The notes below the pieces were generated by a model. The model ran no database searches. It was not told the origin of the DNA and saw only the letters and a list, made by a program, of their open reading frames with translations. A DNA stretch of 64,000 nucleotides from an uncultured Lachnospiraceae bacterium (GTDB taxonomy: Bacteria > Bacillota > Clostridia > Lachnospirales > Lachnospiraceae): positions 248,001 through 312,000 of the forward strand of contig CANBFE010000002.1 of assembly GCA_947367855.1 (NCBI GenBank), given 5' to 3'. Made by a program: the position numbers and the translations under genes. Below are positions 58,545 to 64,000 of the stretch, piece after piece. Each line of letters opens with the position of its first letter. Position 1 is the first letter of the stretch.

Positions 58545-59453
58545 ATGTATGATTTGATTATAATAGGGTCAGGCCCGGCGGGACTTTCCGCTGCCATTTA
58601 TGGAAAAAGGGCAGGGTTAAATCTGCTTGTGCTGGAAAAGAACCCCATGAGCGGCGGCCAGGTGCTGAATACTTATGAAGTGGACAATTATCTGGGCATG
58701 CCGGGGGCAGACGGATTTGACATGGGTATGAAATTCAGGGAACATGCGGATAAGGTGGGAGTGGAATTTCGGGAGGCTTCTGCCCTGTCCATTGAAAACA
58801 GGGAAGAGGGAAAACTGATACGGACGGATGGGGGAGACCTGACGGCCCGGGCTGTGATTCTGGCCACCGGCGCCGTTCACGCGGTACTGGGAGCGGAAGG
58901 GGAGGAACGTCTTTCCGGCAGGGGGGTGTCCTACTGCGCTACCTGTGACGGCGCTTTTTTCCGGGGCAAAACAGCTGCCGTGGTGGGAGGCGGTGATGTG
59001 GCGCTGGAAGATGCCATCTATCTGGCGCGCCTGTGCAAAAAGGTATACCTGATCCACAGAAGGGATGAGCTGCGCGGGGCATTTGTGCTGCAGAAGGAAC
59101 TGAAGGAACTGCCCAATGTGGAAATTCTCTACAGTCATGTGGTGGAGGAAATCCGGGGAGGGGAAGTAGTGGAAGGTCTTCTTGTGAAGAATCTGAAGAC
59201 CGGGGAGAGCATTTCCCTGTCATTGGAAGGTGTGTTTGTGGCAGTGGGCATAAGGCCCGGAACGGAACTGGTGCGTGATCTTGTGGACTGTGATGAGGGC
59301 GGCTATGTCCTGGCGGGAGAGGACTGCGTTACCAGTGTGCCCGGAATCTTTGCCGCAGGGGACGTGAGGAAGAAACCTATCCGCCAGATTGCCACTGCAG
59401 TGGCGGATGGAGCAAACGCTGCCGTGTCTGCAGGCAGTTATTTAAAATTATAA
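58545..59453 (+). CDS. trxB: thioredoxin reductase-like flavoprotein
   Basis: 302 residues, ATG 58545 behind GGAGAGAGG. FAD-binding IIIGSGPAGLSAAIYG, redox-active CATC (C131-C134) in SYCATCDGAFF, NADPH-binding VVGGGDVALEDAIYLARL, and IFAAGDVRKKPIRQIATAVADG. It recycles a thioredoxin or similar partner. The gene is alone between proA and a terminator, with no thioredoxin gene next to it. A ferredoxin-dependent or alkylhydroperoxide partner variant cannot be excluded. Confidence 0.93.
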   Translation: MYDLIIIGSGPAGLSAAIYGKRAGLNLLVLEKNPMSGGQVLNTYEVDNYLGMPGADGFDMGMKFREHADKVGVEFREASALSIENREEGKLIRTDGGDLTARAVILATGAVHAVLGAEGEERLSGRGVSYCATCDGAFFRGKTAAVVGGGDVALEDAIYLARLCKKVYLIHRRDELRGAFVLQKELKELPNVEILYSHVVEEIRGGEVVEGLLVKNLKTGESISLSLEGVFVAVGIRPGTELVRDLVDCDEGGYVLAGEDCVTSVPGIFAAGDVRKKPIRQIATAVADGANAAVSAGSYLKL

Positions 59454-59476
59454 AGGAAAACGAAAGAATTCTTTAA

Positions 59477-59508
59477 GAAAAGAGCTGCTTTTTTGGCAGT
59501 TCTTTTTT
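59477..59508 (+). terminator. intrinsic terminator after trxB
   Basis: AGAGCTGC (59481-59488) with GCAGTTCT (59496-59503), one G-T pair, extended by A/T pairs, followed by a T-run to 59508. Confidence 0.85.
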
Positions 59509-59594
59509 CATGTGCTTCGGGAAATTCGTAGATCAGTCCTTCAAACCCGCATAAAACGGGCGTTTCAGAAGTTTCAACAAATTTTATCTATGGG

Positions 59595-59623
59595 TTGACA
59601 AAATTAAGAAACAGTGCTATATT
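59595..59623 (+). promoter_or_regulatory. promoter of the NlpC/P60 hydrolase gene
   Basis: Perfect TTGACA (59595-59600), 17-base spacer, TATATT (59618-59623). Leader of about 100 bases before ATG 59732. No further signal seen in 59509-59594. Confidence 0.7.
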
Positions 59624-59731
59624 TATTAACAGATGTAATAAGTCTGTAATATGTTCTAGATAATAACGTAAATATTCACGATAAAATTTAATCGGACATA
59701 CATATTTTCACGCATTGGAGAGGAGATAAAA

Positions 59732-60904
59732 ATGATACGTAAAACGATAAGGATAACGGCCTGCGCATTGACTGCAACTTTGGTTTTTTCCGCTTTTGGA
59801 GTGAGTGCAGAGGCTTCCGGTGAATCTGTGCTGCCGGGAGGTGGAGTAAGTCTTGCACTGGCCAATGGGAACAAACTGGAGGAGGTTACCACGGATGTGC
59901 CTACAATGCCTATTGAATCCATCATAGAATGGTTTCAGGTGGAAGATCAGATGGCGGCGGAACCTACCGAAGAGGACCTGTTCCGAAATCTTGTTATCGC
60001 GCAGGTAACGAATTACGTAAACGTGAGAAGTCTCCCCAGTGAGGACGGAGAGGTCCTGGGAAAGCTTTACAATAATTCAGTGGGTACTTTTATCTCGGAA
60101 GAGAACGGATGGTATCAGATCAGTTCAGGTTCGGTTACAGGTTATGTGAAGGCTGAGTTCTGCGTTACCGGAGAAGGGGCAGTGGAGATTGCAAAGAGAG
60201 TGGGTAAGCGTATTGCAACGGTTACCACCCAGACATTGTTTGTCCGCACAGAGCCCAGTACGGAATGTTCCATTCTGGGAATGGTGCCGGAGGCGGATGA
60301 CCTGATCGTGTTGGAAGAGACAGAAGGATGGGCAAAGGTAGACGTGGAGGAAGGTATCGGTTGGGTATCCACGGAGTATGTGTCCCTTCACAGTGAGTTT
60401 GTTCAGGCAGAATCCAAGGAAGAGGAAGAGAGACGTCTGGCAAAAGAGGAAGAAGAGCGGCAGAGAGCCAGGGCAGCAGCGGCTCAGAAGTCAGCCCAGA
60501 GTAATCAGGGAAGCTCATCCTCTCAGAATAACCAGTCTTACAGCGTAAGCGGCGGCAGTGAAATGGGAGTTGCAGTGGCGGAGTATGGTCTGCAGTTTGT
60601 CGGAAATCCCTATGTATATGGAGGAACCAGCCTGACCAACGGAGCCGACTGTTCCGGATTTGTAATGAGTGTGTATGCAAACTTTGGCGTGAGCCTGCCG
60701 CATTCCTCCGCATCGGACCGCTCCCAGGGATATGGGGTGGACGGTCTTGAAAACGCTCAGCCCGGCGATCTCATCTGCTATTCCGGTCATGTGGGAATTT
60801 ACATAGGTAACGGACAGATTGTACACGCCTCCAATGAGAGAACAGGAATCATCGTGTCCAATGCAAATTACAGAAATATCCTGGCAATCAGAAGAATTTT
60901 CTAA
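59732..60904 (+). CDS. secreted NlpC/P60 cell-wall hydrolase with two SH3 domains
   Basis: 390 residues, ATG 59732 behind GGAGAGGAG. Signal peptide MIRKTIRITACALTATLVFS ending near ASG. Two bacterial SH3 domains at about residues 88-150 (VTNYVNVRSLPSEDGEVLG) and 158-225 (TTQTLFVRTEPSTECSILG), a Glu/Arg-rich coiled coil, a Gln/Ser/Asn linker, and an NlpC/P60 peptidase at 275-390 with Cys307 in ADCSGFVMS and His353 in SGHVGIYIG, third residue in VHASNE. It cleaves stem peptides of the wall outside the cell. Confidence 0.93.
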   Translation: MIRKTIRITACALTATLVFSAFGVSAEASGESVLPGGGVSLALANGNKLEEVTTDVPTMPIESIIEWFQVEDQMAAEPTEEDLFRNLVIAQVTNYVNVRSLPSEDGEVLGKLYNNSVGTFISEENGWYQISSGSVTGYVKAEFCVTGEGAVEIAKRVGKRIATVTTQTLFVRTEPSTECSILGMVPEADDLIVLEETEGWAKVDVEEGIGWVSTEYVSLHSEFVQAESKEEEERRLAKEEEERQRARAAAAQKSAQSNQGSSSSQNNQSYSVSGGSEMGVAVAEYGLQFVGNPYVYGGTSLTNGADCSGFVMSVYANFGVSLPHSSASDRSQGYGVDGLENAQPGDLICYSGHVGIYIGNGQIVHASNERTGIIVSNANYRNILAIRRIF

Positions 60905-60928
60905 CAGTCAGCAGAATAATGGGAAAGA

Positions 60929-60960
60929 AAAAGCCGTACCCGTTGGAGGGTGCGGCTTTT
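60929..60960 (+). terminator. intrinsic terminator of the hydrolase gene
   Basis: AAAAGCCGTACCC (60929-60941) pairs with GGGTGCGGCTTTT (60948-60960), one G-T pair; the A-run/T-run ends make it work in both directions. Confidence 0.9.
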
Positions 60961-61055
60961 CTGATGGGATAAGATTTTACTTTGATTGTGCAAAATCACT
61001 AAAATTTTCCAGTGAATCGGTATGCCGTTTATTTACGGGCGAATTAAAAAACCGG

Positions 61056-61190
61056 TTATCCACATAAAAAAGGACCAAAAAGACTGTAAAATCAACTTAT
61101 GCACTAAGTTATACACAATTTCCACAGGAAATTCCTGCTTTTTCCAATAACAATAAGAGTAAAATAATCGAAAATATGTTTTGTGTAAAA
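61056..61190. other. cluster of DnaA-box-like sequences in an A/T-rich gap
   Basis: TTATCCACA (61056-61064) is a perfect DnaA box. TTATGCACT (61097-61105) and TTATACACA (61109-61117) follow on the same strand, 8 and 9 of 9 to TTATNCACA, and TGTGTAAAA (61182-61190) is an 8 of 9 match in the other orientation. They lie in a 330-base A/T-rich stretch before the hpf promoter. No dnaA or dnaN is nearby, so this is not a recognisable chromosome origin. Confidence 0.5.
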
Positions 61191-61278
61191 TCAATAAAAA
61201 TAAGTGCTGATTTGTATAAAACAGAGAATATTGTTGACAATTGTTAATATAAAATGAAAGAATTAATCTGTTAAGTTG

Positions 61279-61308
61279 TTGCAAAAATGGGTGCTGCCAT
61301 GCTATAAT
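61279..61308 (+). promoter_or_regulatory. hpf promoter
   Basis: TTGCAA (61279-61284), 18 bases, perfect TATAAT (61303-61308) with TG one base upstream, an extended -10. Confidence 0.7.
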
Positions 61309-61314
61309 GTTCAT

Positions 61315-61483
61315 ACAATAAATACTTGAGTCAGCTTACAGGTATTTAACCCCTGACAGACGCTGAAGGACCTGGGACAAAGCCCTTGTAATCTCGTTTT
61401 TCCTGTTTTTTCTTTCAGGACAGCGGGCGCAGGCCGGGAACATGTCTGCCTGTGGGAATAAACAACGGAAAGGGATGAATTGT
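61315..61483 (+). promoter_or_regulatory. long leader of hpf, possible raiA-type structured RNA
   Basis: About 170 untranslated bases with short stems: AATAC/GTATT near the start, GTCAG/CTGAC, and TCCTG/CAGGA around a T-rich loop. Structured RNAs named after raiA occur upstream of hpf/raiA in Firmicutes; I could not match a consensus by eye, so the assignment is open. Confidence 0.35.
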
Positions 61484-62011
61484 ATGAAATTTATTATCGT
61501 AGGCAGAAATTTGGAGGTAACCCCAGGATTGCGTTCCGCCGTGGAGGACAAGATCGGCAAACTGGAAAAGTATTTTAATCCCGATACGGAAGTACATGTA
61601 ACCTTGAGCGTTGAAAAGGACCGCCAGAAGATCGAGGTGACCATTCCGGTGAAGGGGAACATCATCCGCTCCGAGCAGGTCAGCAACGATATGTATGTTT
61701 CCATTGATCTGGTGGAAGAGATTATCGAAAGACAGCTGAAAAAATATAAGACCAAGATTGTGGACAAGAAGCAGGCAGCGGGGGAATTCAGCAAACTTTA
61801 TGTTGAGAACGACTACATGGATGATGAGGAGATCAGGATTGTCCGCACCAAAAAATTTGACATCAAGCCCATGTATCCTGAGGACGCATGCATTCAGATG
61901 GAACTGTTGGGACACAATTTCTATGTGTTTATCAATGCTGAGACGGAGCAGGTGAACGTAGTATATAAGAGGAAGGGAGATACCTACGGTCTGATTGAAC
62001 CGGAAGGGTGA
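61484..62011 (+). CDS. hpf: long-form ribosome hibernation promoting factor
   Basis: 175 residues from ATG 61484 behind AAAGGGA; the upstream ATG 61442 is without a site. The N-terminal domain (KFIIVGRNLEVTPGLRSAVEDKI, LEKYFNPDTEVHVTLSVEKD) binds the ribosome at the decoding centre. The C-terminal domain (VRTKKFDIKPMYPEDACIQME, GHNFYVFINAETEQVNVVYKR) pairs two factors so that two ribosomes form an inactive 100S dimer. Long form is standard in Firmicutes. Own promoter and terminator, so likely tuned by growth phase. Confidence 0.96.
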   Translation: MKFIIVGRNLEVTPGLRSAVEDKIGKLEKYFNPDTEVHVTLSVEKDRQKIEVTIPVKGNIIRSEQVSNDMYVSIDLVEEIIERQLKKYKTKIVDKKQAAGEFSKLYVENDYMDDEEIRIVRTKKFDIKPMYPEDACIQMELLGHNFYVFINAETEQVNVVYKRKGDTYGLIEPEG

Positions 62012-62095
62012 GGGACATGCCACGGCAGACCTTGAATTCAGAAAACTCTCTTATTTATAAATACTACAGTCAGGAAAACAGAGAAAGATTGGCAG

Positions 62096-62131
62096 GAGCC
62101 ACAGGGCCGTGAGACCTTGTGGCTCTTTTTT
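62096..62131 (+). terminator. intrinsic terminator of hpf
   Basis: GAGCCACA (62096-62103) with TGTGGCTC (62118-62125) and six T (62126-62131). It overlaps the upstream part of the frame of the next gene, which shows that the true start of that gene is further downstream. Confidence 0.9.
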
Positions 62132-62220
62132 CCGTATGGGGGCATTTCCTGTTTCAGACAGGAATCATGGGCCTGGTTTTTACATATATTTGCAGTAATG
62201 AAATGGCCGGGAATTTTGAA

Positions 62221-63363
62221 ATGAATGAAGAACGGAGAGGAAAATATGCAGGATGGCTGAAGCGGGGAATACTGGCAGAGTGCATTCTGGTGTTGGCATT
62301 GGGAATGCTGGTCATGGGAAAGCAGGAGAGAGATGCAGCCGAGAGGACTATCAGCAACCGGATTCTTTCCATAGAAGATGATTACATAAAGTGGGTTGAT
62401 TTCACGGTATCCTACGAGGCGCTCTGCAGGGCTTACGAATGGGATGTGAAAACCCATGAAACAGAGTACAGCATTGACTGGGTGGAGCTTCTTGCATACA
62501 CAGCGGCGAAAACAGGGGGAGAGTTTGACCGGGATGCGCTGAAAACCCTGGATAAGGCTGCGGAGAAACTGGCGGAAGGCGAGACTGCCATGGAGGAGCT
62601 GACCGAGGATTTAAAATACTATCCATATTACAGGGAGGCTTATGATGCCGCCATAGGAGGCCTGGTGGGAGAATACTGGGAAGAGAATCCGGAGTATGGC
62701 GGTGGCAGTGTCCTGTCCGGAGAATCCGCAGACGGAGATCAGCGGGATGGTCCGGCAGGAGAGCAGACAGGGCGATATACCCGACAGTATGGATTGAAAG
62801 GCTATTTTCCCTTGGCGCGAGGATTTGACTATACCCATTATGATGATTTCGGTGCGGGCCGGAGCTATGGCTATGCCCGAAAGCATTTGGGACATGACAT
62901 GATGGGCCTGGTGGGTACGCCCATTATGGCAATTGAGTCCGGGGTGGTGACTGCGCTGGGGTGGAACCAGTATGGGGGCTGGCGCATCGGCATCAGCAGT
63001 TTTGACGGGAAACGGTACTATTACTATGCCCATCTGCGGCAGAATTACCCCTATGCAGAGGGGCTGCAGGAGGGCAGCGTGGTGACGGCGGGGGATGTGA
63101 TTGGGTATATGGGCCATACCGGGTACAGCACCACGGAGAATGTGAATAATATCAAGATTGTGCACCTGCATTGGGGGCTGCAGCTGATCTTTGACGAGTC
63201 CCAGAAGGAGGGGAATAACGAAATTTGGATTGATGTCTATCCGCTGACGCGATTTCTGGCGAAGCATACCCAGGCGGCGGTGAAGGTGGAAGGGACGAAG
63301 GAGTGGGTAAGGACGGTGGATATTGTGGATCCCAAGGTGGAGGAGTATGAGGCGGGGCAATAG
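62221..63363 (+). CDS. membrane-anchored M23 family peptidase
   Basis: 380 residues from ATG 62221; the frame is open from 62119, but that lies within the hpf terminator. The ribosome site (CGGGA) is weak; ATG 62203 is an alternative. One N-terminal helix (GILAECILVLALGMLVMG) follows a charged start, then a helical domain of about 150 residues (SYEALCRAYEWDVKTHE), and from about 200 the LytM/M23 domain: H222-x3-D226 in RKHLGHDMMG, YYYAHLRQNYP, GYMGHTGYSTT and VHLHWGLQ with the HxH pair. All zinc ligands are present. It probably cuts peptidoglycan cross-bridges outside the membrane. SpoIIQ/SpoIVFA-like roles are possible but not shown. Confidence 0.85.
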   Translation: MNEERRGKYAGWLKRGILAECILVLALGMLVMGKQERDAAERTISNRILSIEDDYIKWVDFTVSYEALCRAYEWDVKTHETEYSIDWVELLAYTAAKTGGEFDRDALKTLDKAAEKLAEGETAMEELTEDLKYYPYYREAYDAAIGGLVGEYWEENPEYGGGSVLSGESADGDQRDGPAGEQTGRYTRQYGLKGYFPLARGFDYTHYDDFGAGRSYGYARKHLGHDMMGLVGTPIMAIESGVVTALGWNQYGGWRIGISSFDGKRYYYYAHLRQNYPYAEGLQEGSVVTAGDVIGYMGHTGYSTTENVNNIKIVHLHWGLQLIFDESQKEGNNEIWIDVYPLTRFLAKHTQAAVKVEGTKEWVRTVDIVDPKVEEYEAGQ

Positions 63364-63394
63364 CCGGGAAAAATAAAGATAGTAGCAAGCGGGG

Positions 63395-63431
63395 AGAGAA
63401 TACTTATGCTGTATTATGGGTATTCTCTTTG
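63395..63431 (+). terminator. terminator after the M23 gene
   Basis: AGAGAATAC (63395-63403) pairs with GTATTCTCT (63420-63428), then TT. The remaining gap to 63626 is A/T-rich with TATGATAATA-type -10 sequences near 63500 but no clear -35. Confidence 0.65.
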
Positions 63432-63626
63432 CGTTTATATGTTAAAATAGTAGGTTATATGAAAAATGAAGGAAAGTTCATTGCGAAACGGTGAGTTTCA
63501 TAGTATGATAATAAAGGATAAATGTGTTTAGCATAGAGGAGAGGCAATGTTAAACAAGTGTTTACAAGGAAACATATGATTAAGGTAGTATCCAATTATG
63601 GAGAATTTTGATAGAGGAGACATTAT

Positions 63627-64000
63627 ATGGCAAAGCCAATTCTTGAAATATATAATAATATTAGTGTACAACAATATAAAACAGACATGGGGTTTAGGGC
63701 ATTAGTAGAAGGAGTACATGATAATCTGTTTGTGATTCCGGAATATCAGCGGAAGTATCGGTGGAGTAAAGTGCAAGTTGAAGATTTGGCCACATCTTTG
63801 ATCAGGCAATTTCCTATACCTCCGATATACACATATCGAAATGGAAAAGGGCAGTTAGAAATTTTAGACGGGCAGCAGAGAGTAATGAGCCTGTATTTTT
63901 ATTATATAGGTAAATTTTTTAAAAATGAAAAGATGAGTGTATTTGATTATCAGGAGATAGATGTGGACTCTGCGGGTAACTTTGTGGCGGCACTTGAAAA
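63627..64000 (+). CDS. DUF262 (GmrSD N-terminal type) protein, 3' end missing
   Basis: ATG 63627 behind AGAGGAGA; 124 codons are present and the frame is open at the window end. VIPEYQRKYRWSKVQVEDL, then QFPIPPIYTYRNGKG and LEILDGQQRVMSLY give the ParB/Srx-like DUF262 nucleotide-binding core with the DGQQR motif. In GmrS/GmrD type IV restriction systems and related defence proteins this domain is fused to a DUF1524 HNH nuclease, which would lie outside the window. The sequence is clearly richer in A+T than the rest of the window, suggesting an acquired region begins near 63.4 kb. Confidence 0.85.
   Translation, partial: MAKPILEIYNNISVQQYKTDMGFRALVEGVHDNLFVIPEYQRKYRWSKVQVEDLATSLIRQFPIPPIYTYRNGKGQLEILDGQQRVMSLYFYYIGKFFKNEKMSVFDYQEIDVDSAGNFVAALE

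Noticed and set aside
61056..61190. Chromosome replication origin
   Set aside because: DnaA-like boxes are present, but no dnaA, dnaN, recF, gyrase or rpmH gene adjoins.

Overview
The window looks like chromosomal DNA of a gut-type Firmicute, most likely a Lachnospiraceae/Clostridia member. This is inferred from AGGAGG-type ribosome sites, ATGA-style gene overlaps, group II ECF vitamin transport genes, DUF1836/DegV and DUF3842 genes, GHKL/LytTR signalling, a GH2 enzyme and the absence of outer-membrane genes. No rRNA, tRNA, CRISPR array, intact insertion sequence or prophage was seen.

Layout. 1-9.5 kb: the 3' end of a CapA-like lipoprotein gene, a membrane-anchored trypsin-like protease, folD, a GH2 glycosidase, an amidohydrolase and an AgrC/AgrA-like two-component pair. 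9.6-11.9 kb: an ABC exporter and a DUF3842 gene. 11.9-16.4 kb: a complete ECF importer (A, A', T, S) behind a long structured leader that ends in an intrinsic terminator, followed by a uridine-kinase-like protein, which suggests import plus phosphorylation of one small molecule. 16.4-20 kb: a zinc-ribbon membrane protein and, on the minus strand, an exosortase-like enzyme with its probable single substrate, a VIT/VWA protein ending in a PEP-CTERM-like tail. 20-26 kb (minus strand): a peptide-resistance type ABC locus with an internally deleted ATPase gene, its two-component system, an AraC regulator and a sigma-factor operon.

26-28.3 kb is a gene graveyard: a shredded copy of the downstream peptide-binding protein gene that still has its promoter, a prolyl-tRNA synthetase scrap, and between them a tandem GNAT gene behind a 12-codon leader peptide with competing hairpins. 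28.3-33.7 kb is a dipeptide/oligopeptide importer (binding protein, two permeases, a fused double ATPase). 33.7-35.2 kb is a divergent DUF1836/degV pair with palindromic operators. 35.3-40.5 kb is a carbohydrate locus (Gfo/Idh/MocA, ThuA, AraC, a large glycosidase-like protein). 40.7-42.4 kb is a second sigma/anti-sigma-like pair.

42.5-49.7 kb: a phosphoesterase-YbaK fusion, an Rpn-type nuclease with heptad repeats, a TetR/MFS efflux pair with related operators, a kinase-fold phosphotransferase and an alpha/beta hydrolase. 49.8-53 kb: a MerR-ABC-ABC-MerR operon with a 19-bp-spacer promoter. 53.1-59.5 kb: GNAT, YitT, a degenerate AAA-ATPase gene, a tyrosine phosphatase, proB-proA (proline synthesis) and trxB-like. 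59.7-63.4 kb: an NlpC/P60 wall hydrolase, hpf behind a long leader and a DnaA-box-like cluster, and an M23 peptidase. The window ends inside a DUF262 gene.

Most promising for follow-up: the exosortase/VIT-VWA pair in a Gram-positive, the unassigned leader of the ECF/kinase operon, the leader-peptide attenuator in front of the tandem GNAT gene (apparently driven by a promoter left over from a dead gene), and the DnaA-box-like cluster upstream of hpf. All calls come from reading the sequence; no database search was possible.
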